From NCBI GenBank assembly GCA_002733705.1, contig NVWP01000027.1, forward strand, positions 27,178 through 91,177: 64,000 bases of DNA, given 5' to 3'. Numbering within the stretch: position 1 is the first letter of the stretch; each line of letters begins with the position of its first letter. Below the pieces are notes generated by a model. The model was given only the letters and a program-made list of their open reading frames with translations. It did not search any database and was not told the origin of the DNA. The stretch is from Henriciella sp. GTDB lineage: Bacteria; Pseudomonadota; Alphaproteobacteria; Caulobacterales; Hyphomonadaceae. A program made the translations under genes and the position numbers. Below are positions 53,547-62,493 of the stretch, piece by piece.

Positions 53547-54584
53547 TCAGTTTGACACCTCTTTCAGGAACTGCCTGATGCTGGCCGCTGTCTGGCGGCT
53601 GATGTCGGGGCACATATGCGCGGCGATTTCAGTGCCGTGGCTGGTGCCCATGACATTGCGGCATTGGGCTGGCTGTCCGGCGCGCAGCAACAGGCGATAG
53701 AATTCGATGCCTTCATCGCGCAGCGGGTCGCACTCATTCACGCTGATCATGACGGGCGGCAGGCCTTTGACATCTTTTTCGCTGGCAAAGAGCGGCCAGG
53801 CGAGCGGATCCTTCGCCTCATAGGCCTCGATGCCGTAGGCGATTGCCGCGCCCATGCCTTCAAGATGGAGGAGGATGCCATTGTTCTCGGTGCTGGAGGG
53901 CAGGCGCTCATCGGGCCACTTGCCAGCGATATAGGGGCAAAGCGCATAAAGGCCTCTGACGAGGCCGATATCGCCATCGCGGTTGAGCTTGAGGCCCGTG
54001 GCAAGCGTGAGATTGCCGCCGCCGCTTTCACCCGCGACGATGATCTTGTCCTTGTCGATGCCGAGCTTCCCGGCATTCTCGCTCACCCATCTGACGCCCG
54101 ACACACAGTCATTAAGGCCTGCCGGAAACGGTTCGATCTCTGGTGCGGACGAGGCGCGCAGACTGTTACGGAAATCGACCATGGCGATCGCCATGCCCTG
54201 ATGCGCGAGCAGGCGGCCCCAGGTCCGGTACATGGCGTCAAAGCAGGAGAAATCCTGCATGCCGCCGCCATGGATGTAGTAGACGCAAGGCAGGGAGCTT
54301 GAGCCTTCCGGCTTGATGAGCTGGATCTTCACCGTGTTGCCATCGGGCTGTGAGGTGAATTCATGGGTCGAAATATCGAGGCCCTTTGTCGGCGCCAGCG
54401 GCTCGGTGTCGATCTGGGAGAAGAGCTTTTGCACCATAGCGGCGCGCTCATTGGCTTCGGGCGAATTGGCGCGTGCGACCATCTCCTCGCGGGTCGTCGC
54501 CGGGTTCGGCGCTGGCTGCGGCATGTTTGAAAGCATTGCGCGAATGCGCGGGTCCAGTCTCTGATCGTCTGCGCCCTCTGCCAT
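53547..54584 (-). CDS. HSL-family alpha/beta hydrolase
   Basis: 345 residues. Oxyanion motif CVYYIHGGGMQDFSCFD, nucleophile motif IIVAGESGGGNLTLATG, then NECDPLRDEGIEFY (Asp) and GTSHGTEI (His). N-terminal extension about 90 residues. Start ATG 54584 has a strong GGGAGGA SD. The ABM-domain gene follows 8 nt downstream. Confidence 0.9.
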   Translation of the reverse strand: MAEGADDQRLDPRIRAMLSNMPQPAPNPATTREEMVARANSPEANERAAMVQKLFSQIDTEPLAPTKGLDISTHEFTSQPDGNTVKIQLIKPEGSSSLPCVYYIHGGGMQDFSCFDAMYRTWGRLLAHQGMAIAMVDFRNSLRASSAPEIEPFPAGLNDCVSGVRWVSENAGKLGIDKDKIIVAGESGGGNLTLATGLKLNRDGDIGLVRGLYALCPYIAGKWPDERLPSSTENNGILLHLEGMGAAIAYGIEAYEAKDPLAWPLFASEKDVKGLPPVMISVNECDPLRDEGIEFYRLLLRAGQPAQCRNVMGTSHGTEIAAHMCPDISRQTAASIRQFLKEVSN

Positions 54585-54660
54585 TCTTATCCTCCCTTTG
54601 GCTTTTCTTGTTCGCTGAGCCTTAGCACGCGGAGGACGGCTGAGGCAGGGCCTCGCAGGG

Positions 54661-55272
54661 TCAATCTCTGGCGCGCGGCAGCTTGATGCCGAAGATGATG
54701 CCCATGGCGCGGGAGATGAATGCCGTCGCCATGCCCGCGGCGAAAGACATCGTTTCGGGCGCGCCAAGTGAGACAGCCCCGAAATAGACGCCGGACCCGG
54801 CCAGTGCACAGGTGGCGTAAAGCTCGCCTTCCTTGAGGACCAGCGGCTCTTCATTGGCGATGACATCGCGCAGCAGGCCGCCCGCACTGGCGGTGATGGC
54901 CCCCATGATCAGCACGACAAGAAAACCATGGCCGAGCGACATGGCCTTGGCCGCGCCGGTTACGGCAAACAGGGACATGCCCACCGCATCCGGCCAGCGC
55001 AGGGCGCGGAACTGGCTGACGAAGCGATAGAAAACAAAGGCGGTAAGTCCGCCTGCTATGGCGAGAATGAGGGTCAGCGTGTCCGACAGCCAGAAGACCG
55101 GCTGGCCGAGCAGAAGGTCACGCAGCGTGCCGCCGCCAATGGCTGGAAAGAAAGCCAGAACGATCACGCCCAGCAGGTCCATCTGCTTTCTCACCGCGAG
55201 CACTCCGCCGGAAATGGCGAAGACGAAAACACCGAACCTGTCGGCAAAAGCGGTAAGAAGATCGGGGCTCAT
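54661..55272 (-). CDS. TRIC-type cation channel (UPF0126) family protein
   Basis: 203 residues, about seven hydrophobic segments. Signature GVFVFAISGGVLAVRKQMDLLGVIVLAFFPAIGGGTLRDLLLG and a second GAITASAGGLLRDVIANEEPLVL repeat. Bacterial TRIC homologues are trimeric cation channels; the ion is not determined. Confidence 0.92.
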   Translation of the reverse strand: MSPDLLTAFADRFGVFVFAISGGVLAVRKQMDLLGVIVLAFFPAIGGGTLRDLLLGQPVFWLSDTLTLILAIAGGLTAFVFYRFVSQFRALRWPDAVGMSLFAVTGAAKAMSLGHGFLVVLIMGAITASAGGLLRDVIANEEPLVLKEGELYATCALAGSGVYFGAVSLGAPETMSFAAGMATAFISRAMGIIFGIKLPRARD

Positions 55273-55590
55273 AAGGTGGGCAACGCAAAAAAAGACGTGG
55301 GCCGGGCGGCTCGTTTCCAGGAGAACTTAGCGTCTACTGCGCACAGGGAAAGACCCCCGGTTTCCGGAAGTCCTTGATTAGGCACGTATTCCGTTGAGGG
55401 CCTGGAGCTTTTGATCTTAATTGAGGTTAAGTTCTTAAAAGTTTTGTGTTTTTTCTTGCAACCTATGCGTGCGGGTTTGCGTAGGTGGGCCGTCATGAAC
55501 GGACACAGGGCCAAGCCCCAGCCGTTCTCTGAAGCGTACTGACCGGCACAAGGAAGGCCGGCAAATTCGAAGAGGAAACGAGAATTAGAG
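55273..55590. other. AT-rich leader between the TRIC and ectD genes
   Basis: 318 nt; contains TTAA elements in TTAATTGAGGTTAAGTTCTTAA (about 55419-55440) but not the exact N7 spacing of a CtrA box, a T-rich stretch (55441-55457) and a 25-codon open frame (55465-55542). Divergent promoters for both genes must lie here. Confidence 0.4.
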
Positions 55591-56523
55591 ATGCAACAGC
55601 TGCAAGAGGACAGATACACGACCCGCCTGAACACAAGGCCTGAACAGATCGGACGCCGCGATCCCGTCATCCATGCGGCAAGGGATAAAGAACCGCCGGT
55701 CTCATCTTCTGTGATCCAGGAGTTCGAAAAGAACGGTTTCGTTGTGCTGGAAGACGTCTTCAGCGAGGCGGAAGTCGCCCGCATGAAAGGCACCGCCAAT
55801 GAGATGCGCGACTATCCAGACAGCCTTGCTGACGAGACGGTGATCTCCGAGCGCGATAGCGGTGCTGTCCGGTCGGTCTTCGCCATCCACCGCCAGACCA
55901 GCGACTTCGATGTCGTGGCCCGCGACCCGCGCCTGGCAGAGCTCGCGCGCCATATTCTGGGCGATGATGTCTACATCCACCAGTCGCGCCTGAACTATAA
56001 GCCCGCCTTCAAGGGCAAGGAATTCTACTGGCACTCCGATTTCGAGACCTGGCACGCAGAGGACGGCATGCCGAACATGCGCGCCCTGTCCATGTCAGTG
56101 ATGCTGACGGATAACCATCCGCAGGCCGGGCCTGTGATGTTCGTCCCGGGCAGCCACAAGACCTTCATTTCCTGTGTCGGTGAAACGCCGGACGACAATT
56201 ACAAGGCGTCGCTGAAAAAGCAGGAAACGGGCATTCCGGATGCCGATTCCATTGCCCAGCTTGTCGATGAGGGCGGTATTGTCGCCCCGGCGCCGAAGGC
56301 AGGGTCAGTCGTTATCTTCGACTGCAACACGCTGCACGCCTCGAACGGCAACATTACTCCGTTCGAGCGGATGAACGCCTTCTTCGTGTTCAATGCCTGG
56401 TCCAACCGCCTGAAGGAGCCTTACGGCGCCAATGCGGAACGTCCCGAGCATATCGCGCACCGCCGCGTGGAGAAGCCGCTTGCGCCACTGTCGAAAGTGA
56501 CCGGCAAGCTCAAAAGACAATAA
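55591..56523 (+). CDS. ectD: Ectoine hydroxylase
   Basis: 310 residues. The EctD signature is intact: QSRLNYKPAFKGKEFYWHSDFETWHAEDGMPNMRALSMSVMLTDNHPQAGPVMFVPGSHKTF, giving the iron-binding H-X-D (HSD) and FDCNTLHASNGNIT (distal His). It converts ectoine to 5-hydroxyectoine with 2-oxoglutarate and O2. No ectABC genes are in the window. Confidence 0.93.
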   Translation: MQQLQEDRYTTRLNTRPEQIGRRDPVIHAARDKEPPVSSSVIQEFEKNGFVVLEDVFSEAEVARMKGTANEMRDYPDSLADETVISERDSGAVRSVFAIHRQTSDFDVVARDPRLAELARHILGDDVYIHQSRLNYKPAFKGKEFYWHSDFETWHAEDGMPNMRALSMSVMLTDNHPQAGPVMFVPGSHKTFISCVGETPDDNYKASLKKQETGIPDADSIAQLVDEGGIVAPAPKAGSVVIFDCNTLHASNGNITPFERMNAFFVFNAWSNRLKEPYGANAERPEHIAHRRVEKPLAPLSKVTGKLKRQ

Positions 56524-56562
56524 CAGGCCTATAGGGGTACACATCCCAGTGCCCTGAAGGTC

Positions 56563-57639
56563 TTACGCCTTCCAGTTGCCCGCAAGGACCATCCGGTCAT
56601 ACTTGCGGGCAATTTTTGCGGGCAGCTCTAGAAAACGACCTTTTGGCTCCAGCCGGGTCGCGGCCTCATAGGCTTGCGTGGCGAGCTTCTGCGGCAGGCC
56701 AAAGGCCACCGCGCCGGAGCGTACCGGCATCATCCAGGTCGACATCTGCCGTTTGTAGCGCGTCTCGCCTAGGCCCAGGTGGAGCTCGCGAATGCCCTCT
56801 CCGGCCGCCCACTCGGCGAGGCTGAACAAAAGGGCGAGACCGGGTTTGAGCTTCGAATACTCATCTTCATAGGCCGGGAACCAGTAGTGCAGGACGCTTG
56901 CGGAGCGCATGCAATAGACCACGGCGGCGAGCGCCCCATCCACCCTCAGCGTGGACAGAACACCGCGCGCATCTTCTGCCCCGGCTGATTGCAGCGTCTC
57001 CAGAAGCTTTCGCGGCCAGCCGAGCGAGAAAAGGTCGAAATGACCACTTTCCCGATAGGCTTTTCGCTTGAGGGCGATCATCCGGTCGAATGCCTCGTGG
57101 TCCACCACATCATGAGCGATCCTGACGGAAGGGTCAGTGAGCAGCTTTTCCACCTTGCGGTGTTCGCGCCGGAAGTTCGAAGAGTCGTCCTGACGTTCCG
57201 CCAGCCAGGCTGCATAGCCGGCAGACAGATCCATGACCTGATTGCCATTGCCCGTCTGCCCTTTCAGCCCGTGGCGGACCTGGGTGAACGGCGTCGCTGA
57301 AAATGTATATCCGCCAATGCCTTTGGCAGCGGCGATGCGTGTGAGGTCCAGGCGTGTATCAGGCGCGGCCACAATGCCGTGCAGATCGTCCATCGGGCCG
57401 CCTACGGGCCGGGCCGTGCCAAGCGGCCCTGGCCGCAGCGGCCAGTAGGCAATCGGCGCGCCGGACTCTGTTACCTTCAAGATCTTCACGCCCGGGCGCG
57501 CGGTATTGGCGGCCCTCGCATAGGTCATCGAGAAATAGGGGCTCGCCAGCGCCGGGTCGCTTGCCTGCAGACCCCGCCACGCATCGTGGTCGGACGCGTC
57601 AAGCGATGCAATATCCAGATACTCGGTCTTGATGGTCAT
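56563..57639 (-). CDS. GNAT/CelD-like acetyltransferase
   Basis: 358 residues. A CelD/BcsL-type pattern: FRREHRKVEKLLTDPSVRI, MIALKRKAYRESGHFDLFSLGWPRKLLETL, GALAAVVYCMRSASVLHYWFPAYEDEYSKLKPGLALLFSLAEWAAGEGIRELHLGLGETRYKRQM. Such FemAB-like proteins are found in exopolysaccharide loci, here without them. Start ATG 57639 (MTIKTEYLD). Confidence 0.8.
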   Translation of the reverse strand: MTIKTEYLDIASLDASDHDAWRGLQASDPALASPYFSMTYARAANTARPGVKILKVTESGAPIAYWPLRPGPLGTARPVGGPMDDLHGIVAAPDTRLDLTRIAAAKGIGGYTFSATPFTQVRHGLKGQTGNGNQVMDLSAGYAAWLAERQDDSSNFRREHRKVEKLLTDPSVRIAHDVVDHEAFDRMIALKRKAYRESGHFDLFSLGWPRKLLETLQSAGAEDARGVLSTLRVDGALAAVVYCMRSASVLHYWFPAYEDEYSKLKPGLALLFSLAEWAAGEGIRELHLGLGETRYKRQMSTWMMPVRSGAVAFGLPQKLATQAYEAATRLEPKGRFLELPAKIARKYDRMVLAGNWKA

Positions 57640-57836
57640 ATCGTCCCGAACAAAGCGCAAGCGCGGAGAGTGCCGCATAAGGCCCCCATAGCAAAGTCCC
57701 GTTAACTCCACAGAAACGATGCCCAACATTTCCGCTTCCGCCTCTCACACCTGCTGCTTTGGGTCCGCTACCCGGCGCACCGCACCGGCAGGACAGTCGC
57801 GATATCCTGACAGACAATGCAACCACCAGATCGGGC

Positions 57837-58649
57837 TCAGCTGGCTCGCAGAGCTTGCTCAATATGGCCGTCGAACCTGATCTCACATGCGCCACCCCCC
57901 TGAGTGCGTGCGGCCACTTCTCCAATCTTATCGCCATGGCGAAGCACTTCATCGCGGTACGTTTCGGCGTTGTCTTTCGGTGAATATCCCAGCCACTCGG
58001 CATGAGAATTGTCCATGCGAGACTGGGTGTTGGCAGATATACCGTAGACAACGAAATAATGGTGCCTTGGCGCCTCTATGCACCGGTCGAACAGGTGAAT
58101 CCCATCCTCATGGCTGAGCCAGGTCGATAGCATGCGTACATCCGTTGGACGCTCCTCGAATGATGCGACCCGTACACATGCGACTGACAAGCCATGCTTG
58201 TCCGCGTAAACGCTGGCCAAGGCCTCACCTGCAACCTTCGAAGTGCCGTAGAAACCACTGGGACGCGGACGAGCCTTGTGGTCAATGGTCTCGTTCAGGG
58301 GATGGAAGCCGACCGCCTGCACAGAGCTTGCGAAGACGAACCGCTTTACGCCTGCGCGCCGGGCCGCTTCCAGCGCGGCATAGGTGAGTTCGTAATTGAG
58401 CGGAAAATGGCGCTCCCATCCGGCTTCTTCAGGATAGGCGGCAAGGTGGAGCACAACGTCAACTCCATCCATCTCACGATGGAGAGCTTCTATCCTCGTT
58501 GCGTCCATGATGCGCAATTCCTCGTTGGGAGCAGCGTCGCCCAAGTCAGCGACATCCAGCAAACGAAGGATGCGGTCGGGCTGTGCCAGCCCCTTTCGAA
58601 GCACCCGGCCTAGACGTCCGGCAGCGCCGGTGATCAGAATTCTTTTCAT
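57837..58649 (-). CDS. NAD-dependent dehydratase, uronate-dehydrogenase-like
   Basis: 270 residues. Rossmann motif ILITGAAGRLGRVLRKGL, active-site YGTSKVAGE (Y-X3-K), and RMLSTWLSHEDGIHLF plus GYSPKDNAETYRDEV as in bacterial uronate dehydrogenases (Udh). The tail of 25 residues after it is odd. Substrate by homology only. Start ATG 58649. Confidence 0.8.
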   Translation of the reverse strand: MKRILITGAAGRLGRVLRKGLAQPDRILRLLDVADLGDAAPNEELRIMDATRIEALHREMDGVDVVLHLAAYPEEAGWERHFPLNYELTYAALEAARRAGVKRFVFASSVQAVGFHPLNETIDHKARPRPSGFYGTSKVAGEALASVYADKHGLSVACVRVASFEERPTDVRMLSTWLSHEDGIHLFDRCIEAPRHHYFVVYGISANTQSRMDNSHAEWLGYSPKDNAETYRDEVLRHGDKIGEVAARTQGGGACEIRFDGHIEQALRAS

Positions 58650-58882
58650 GGACCAATCCTTCTTTTGAGCTTCCGGCATATCTGTACCTGGGCACCGGCA
58701 GCTGGGACTTTAACCACGAACGCCTTAGGAAGACACGGCGTTGCGCCTCACCCACTTCTCAGTTTCCATTCCACGAAGCTCGAGATTGATTGCCCGTTAA
58801 GGTTGATATTCGGTAAGACGCGGGAGAATGTGGGGGTCGTGCCGGTAACGTTGCCGCGCACACTGTCGGTGCGGAGGCTGAA

Positions 58883-59692
58883 ATGAGTATCTTCAAGGTT
58901 TTGATCGGTGCATTTGCTGCTCTCGGCATGAGTATTTTGGTGATGCCCGCCAGCGCCGCTTCTGATGATTATGTGCCTTCGGCGGCCTCAGCCGAAGATG
59001 TGAGGGCCGCGAACCGCGAGCTGATTGCTCTACGTGATCAAATGCAATCCAAGTGTATTCAACACGATGGGCGGTTGCAGTATATCGGCGCGACCAACAT
59101 TCAGCTGGTGGACTGCCTGCTTCATCGGGCGCCGGAAACACATCTGCTCACAATTTCGTCTACGGGCGGTGAGGTTGAGTTCGCAATCTGGGCAGCGAGT
59201 ATTCTACAAGGCGCCGAAATGAATCTACACGTTTTGGGGTCCTGCGCGTCTTCCTGTGCGAACTATCTGGTTCCCGCAGCAGACCGGGTTTATATCGACC
59301 GTATCTCGACCATCATGGTCCACGGGGCGCCCCAACCCACTGTGCGTGCGGAAGTTGAGGAGATGCTCAAGTCTTCTGGAATGCAGCCCTCTGATCCAGC
59401 TTTTGATGAGGCGGTCGATTCAAACCTCTCCAGGTTGAACGCGACTGTCAGACTGCATCAGTGGTTCGTCACTCAGCACGATATTGGTCCTGGGTACTCC
59501 GACGTTAGGAATATAGACACTGTAAGTCCGGACGCTCTTCTTGTTGTAGACCCAGAGGTCTTTCGGGACTGTGGCCCACACACACAGAGCCTGGTCAGCC
59601 AGGACCGTTACAAAGAGGATGTCAGACGCGCATACGGCGATAAGCCTTTGGTGTTTCTGAGCGACGTGCCGGAATATGCCCCCTGTGAATAG
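58883..59692 (+). CDS. Exported ClpP-like serine-protease-fold protein
   Basis: 269 residues. Signal peptide to about residue 26 (VMPASAAS). The central region has ClpP/crotonase-like features: TISSTGGEVEFAIWAASIL, LGSCASSCANYL (candidate Ser124) and IMVHGAP (His148), 24 residues apart as in ClpP. Four or more Cys suggest disulfides in the periplasm. Lower GC than neighbours. No family name beyond the superfamily. Confidence 0.65.
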   Translation: MSIFKVLIGAFAALGMSILVMPASAASDDYVPSAASAEDVRAANRELIALRDQMQSKCIQHDGRLQYIGATNIQLVDCLLHRAPETHLLTISSTGGEVEFAIWAASILQGAEMNLHVLGSCASSCANYLVPAADRVYIDRISTIMVHGAPQPTVRAEVEEMLKSSGMQPSDPAFDEAVDSNLSRLNATVRLHQWFVTQHDIGPGYSDVRNIDTVSPDALLVVDPEVFRDCGPHTQSLVSQDRYKEDVRRAYGDKPLVFLSDVPEYAPCE

Positions 59693-60192
59693 ACAGGATG
59701 GAGGCCCGAGCGGACTGGCGTTCGCTTGCGCGAAACCTGCAAGGGGCTTGAAAGTGGGATGGAGCGGGTGAAGGGCTCCTTTTGAATAAAAAAGTGATTT
59801 AAAAACAGAATATTGCATATTTCGGCTCTCGCATTGTTTCACAATTTTTTGCGTGAATGTTACACAATCACCACCCTTGAGCTTAGATCGCGCATGCCAA
59901 GTTGAGTCGTCACAGACGCAAGTATCCCCAGGCAGGGCGCGACCGGAATCTGAATTTGCTGTGATTGAGACAGATGATAGCCTAATGACCGGCGTCAGGG
60001 AGGCTCATACCGTCCCCGGGTATAAGCGGCCGAAACTTTGTCATAGGCGTCGTCGGTCGTGCATCAGTATAATGCTGACAGGTCTGATGATGGCCGATCA
60101 TGACCGGTGCTTTCAGCGTGATAAAAAGACGAATATAAAAGCTGAGCATCCCTCAAAGATCCGCCGCTACGAATTGCCATCGATCCGAAAGG
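59693..60192. other. Gene-free stretch at a possible island boundary
   Basis: 500 nt, unusually AT-rich in 59780-59850, without a gene I can defend; a 140-codon plus-strand frame (59853-60275) runs into the methyltransferase gene and looks non-coding. The left part contains the tRNA-Gly-like fragment at 59760-59775. Confidence 0.5.
59760..59775 (-). other. tRNA-Gly 3'-end fragment (candidate att site)
   Basis: Read on the minus strand, CCCTTCACCCGCTCCA equals the last 16 bases, with CCA, of a common alphaproteobacterial tRNA-Gly (GCC-type) gene. No rest of a cloverleaf is present. Suggests a displaced tRNA end left by site-specific integration; comparison is from memory of tRNA sequences. 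Confidence 0.5.
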
Positions 60193-60648
60193 CTACAGCC
60201 ATCGCCGTGTCCGCTGGCAATATACGACATAAGCGTCGCCGAACTTCTCATTCAGCGCCTTTTCCTCAGGTTTGATCTGCAGAGCCGTCATTGCGGCGAT
60301 AAATACGACCGGAGCGAACAAGGCTGCGGCATTTCCAATCCAGATGGCGAGGCCGCTGAGGACTAGGGCAAAGCCAAGATACATCGGGTTTCGCGAGACG
60401 CTATAGAGTCCGGTGGTGACCAGATGCCCGGCATCGGTCGGCCTGACCGGATTGACCGTCGTGCGAGCTATCAGGAAGGCGGCAACTGCGGCGGCAAGAA
60501 TCGCTGCGCCAGCCAGGGCCAGACCTGCCGCGATGGCGTGGCCGGCAAGCCCTGGATCATAATCCAGACCTGGTGAAAGACGGGATGCCATCCAGCCAAG
60601 ACCGGCGCAGAACAGGAACTGGAGCAAGGGCGGAATGCGCAGCTTCAT
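60193..60648 (-). CDS. Isoprenylcysteine carboxyl methyltransferase-family protein
   Basis: 151 residues, about four hydrophobic segments. PTDAGHLVTTGLYSVSRNPMYLGFALVLSGLAIW and EEKALNEKFGDAYVVYCQRTRRWL are the ICMT/PEMT-type SAM-binding region. It is the last gene of the MerR-controlled operon; overlaps the CDF gene by 4 nt (ATGA). Role in metal resistance unknown. Confidence 0.85.
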   Translation of the reverse strand: MKLRIPPLLQFLFCAGLGWMASRLSPGLDYDPGLAGHAIAAGLALAGAAILAAAVAAFLIARTTVNPVRPTDAGHLVTTGLYSVSRNPMYLGFALVLSGLAIWIGNAAALFAPVVFIAAMTALQIKPEEKALNEKFGDAYVVYCQRTRRWL

Positions 60649-61289
60649 GAGGCTTTTGCCGTCGAACATGCGGCGCCGGATTTCTGCTGCTTCAACTCGC
60701 CGATGGCCTGCAGCGTGATTGCCCATGAGGAACGCAGGAAAAGGCCTGACAGAAGGGCCGCGACGATCAGATCCGGCCAGGGCGATCCAGTTAGGGCGAC
60801 GACGCCGGCAGCGACAATGACACCGGCATTGCCGATTGCATCATTGCGCGAGCAGAGCCAGACGGAACGGACATTGCTGTCGCCATCGCGCCAGCGCAGT
60901 AGAATGAGGACGCTCAGCAGATTGGCCGCCAGAGCCAGACCGCCAATGATGCTCATCGTGACCGTTTCCGGCGCCCCGTCTGAAAAGACACGGACGATCG
61001 TGGATCCCAAGATGAAAAGCGCGATCAGCGCCAGTGACCCGGCCTTGAACAGGGAGGCCTTCGCCCGCACCGAAGCGCTCATACCGATTACGGCAAGGCT
61101 GATCGCATAGGTTGCCGCATCGCCGCCAAAGTCCAGCGCGTCCGCCTTGAGGGCCTGGGAACGGGCGAGGTAACCCGCGGAAAGCTCGACGATGAACATG
61201 GTGGCGTTGATCGCGATGACGGCAAGAAGCGCGCGCCGATAGGATATCGATGTTCCGTCAAAAGATGTCTGTTCGCAGCAATCGCTCAT
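60645..61289 (-). CDS. Cation diffusion facilitator (CDF) family transporter
   Basis: 214 residues, about six membrane segments; the usual C-terminal cytoplasmic domain is missing. Candidate metal sites: D53/D57 (DALDFGGD) in one helix and D150/N154 (RNDAIGN) in another. Two Cys in MSDCCEQTSF near the start. CDF proteins export Zn, Cd, Co or other divalent metals by proton antiport. Start overlaps the CzcN-like stop by 4 nt. Confidence 0.85.
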   Translation of the reverse strand: MSDCCEQTSFDGTSISYRRALLAVIAINATMFIVELSAGYLARSQALKADALDFGGDAATYAISLAVIGMSASVRAKASLFKAGSLALIALFILGSTIVRVFSDGAPETVTMSIIGGLALAANLLSVLILLRWRDGDSNVRSVWLCSRNDAIGNAGVIVAAGVVALTGSPWPDLIVAALLSGLFLRSSWAITLQAIGELKQQKSGAACSTAKAS

Positions 61290-61864
61290 GAAACTGTCTC
61301 CTTTGGAAGTCCGATGAAACGCGGCGTGCGCCGCCGATAGGCTGTGTATTGGTCGCCATATGTTTCCTGGAGCCAGGGCTCCTCTGCGAAGGGAGCTGCA
61401 ATCACGGCCGCAACGGCGCCCGCTAGAACCGGAAGGACGCTGACCGAAGCGCTGAGAAGCGCCCAGCCAATGGCCGATATGATGATGGCCATATATTGAG
61501 GATGACGCGAATAACGATACAGCCCGTCCTTCATCAACTCGCCCTTGGCGCCGAAATTCTGGTTGAACCCGAAGCGGATCATCGCCGGCCAGATCATGAG
61601 GTTGCCGAGAATGAAAGCGGCGAGCCCCGGACCGAAGCGTACCCAGTCCGGCAGACCAATGTCGTTCCATCCTGAAACTCCGAGCCAGAGGGCCGCTCCG
61701 AGAATGACAAGGTCGCCCAGCCAGACGATGGCCGCGGTCAGACCTGAATAGGATTGGGGTGGCCAGAGCCGTCGCGTGGGGAAGAGAGCGGACCACAGGA
61801 ATACGGCGAAATAGATCGCCCCCGTAGCGGTACCAAGCACCTGTATCTGTGGTGTGACAGCCAT
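61286..61864 (-). CDS. CzcN-like isoprenylcysteine carboxyl methyltransferase-family protein
   Basis: 192 residues, about five hydrophobic segments; FGFNQNFGAKGELMKDGLYRYSRHPQYMAIIISAIGWALL and EEPWLQETYGDQYTAYRRRTPRFIGLPKE are typical. In Cupriavidus czc loci CzcN is such a protein. First gene of an operon behind a MerR-type promoter. Biochemical role in metal resistance is unsettled. Confidence 0.85.
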   Translation of the reverse strand: MAVTPQIQVLGTATGAIYFAVFLWSALFPTRRLWPPQSYSGLTAAIVWLGDLVILGAALWLGVSGWNDIGLPDWVRFGPGLAAFILGNLMIWPAMIRFGFNQNFGAKGELMKDGLYRYSRHPQYMAIIISAIGWALLSASVSVLPVLAGAVAAVIAAPFAEEPWLQETYGDQYTAYRRRTPRFIGLPKETVS

Positions 61865-61902
61865 TTCGTGCTCCCTTGATCTCTTTACGGCTCAGGAAGG
61901 AT

Positions 61903-61933
61903 TCTCTACAGTCTACAGTAACTATAGAGGCAA
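61903..61933 (-). promoter_or_regulatory. MerR-type operator/promoter
   Basis: Minus-strand TTGCCT (61928-61933) and TAGAGA (61903-61908) are separated by 19 nt, the long spacer typical of MerR-family promoters. Between them lies a dyad TCTATAGT-T-ACTGTAGA (61912-61928, one mismatch) close to PbrR/CadR-type operators. It drives the CzcN-like/CDF operon. Confidence 0.75.
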
Positions 61934-61946
61934 GAGGTTTCACTGC

Positions 61947-62405
61947 ATGGGTTCGATGACGATCGGAAAACTGTCTGGGGCGACCGGGGTAAAAGTCACC
62001 ACGATACGCTACTATGAATCAATTGACCTGCTCGATGAGCCGGAGCGGAGCGCGAGTGGACAAAGGCTGTATGGCGCCGCCGCTGTCGAGCGTCTTGGCT
62101 TTATTCGGCATGCCAGGGACCTAGGCTTTCCGGTCTCGGCGATCCGGGAGCTGATTTCGTTGCAGGTGGACCCCGGCAGGGACTGCGATCTGGTCGACCA
62201 GATCGCCCGCCGCCAGCTGGGCGAGGTTCGACGCAGGCTGACCCAGCTCGAAGCGCTTGAAGCCGAGCTCAAGCGCATGATTACCGCCTGCGAGGGCGGG
62301 AAGGTCGCATCCTGCTCAGTGCTTGCAGCGCTGGGCCATCATGAGCACTGCTTGCATGAGGAGCATGCCGGAAAAGAGGTTCTTGCAGCACTGCCGTCAA
62401 AATAG
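61947..62405 (+). CDS. MerR-family heavy-metal regulator (ZntR/CadR/PbrR type)
   Basis: 152 residues. HTH at about 4-25 (MTIGKLSGATGVKVTTIRYYESIDLL), dimerisation helix, then metal-binding cysteines: Cys80, Cys115, Cys123 and a His/Cys tail (GHHEHCLHEEH, Cys135). The layout matches Zn/Cd/Pb sensors. The ATG at 61947 follows AAGAGG; divergent from the CzcN-like operon it presumably activates. Confidence 0.9.
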   Translation: MGSMTIGKLSGATGVKVTTIRYYESIDLLDEPERSASGQRLYGAAAVERLGFIRHARDLGFPVSAIRELISLQVDPGRDCDLVDQIARRQLGEVRRRLTQLEALEAELKRMITACEGGKVASCSVLAALGHHEHCLHEEHAGKEVLAALPSK

Positions 62406-62493
62406 GACTTGACCCTCCAGTGACTGGAGGTGTTACGCAAATAAATCTTGAGCCAGTAACTTGATTATTCACGAAAGCTGCTAAGTCTATATC

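Noticed and set aside
55419-55440. CtrA box in the ectD leader
   Set aside because: TTAA elements are spaced by 6 and 4 nt, not 7, so they do not fit the consensus.
59853-60275. 140-codon plus-strand frame at the island edge
   Set aside because: Basic, low-complexity, overlaps the minus-strand methyltransferase gene and has no convincing ribosome-binding site or homology features.
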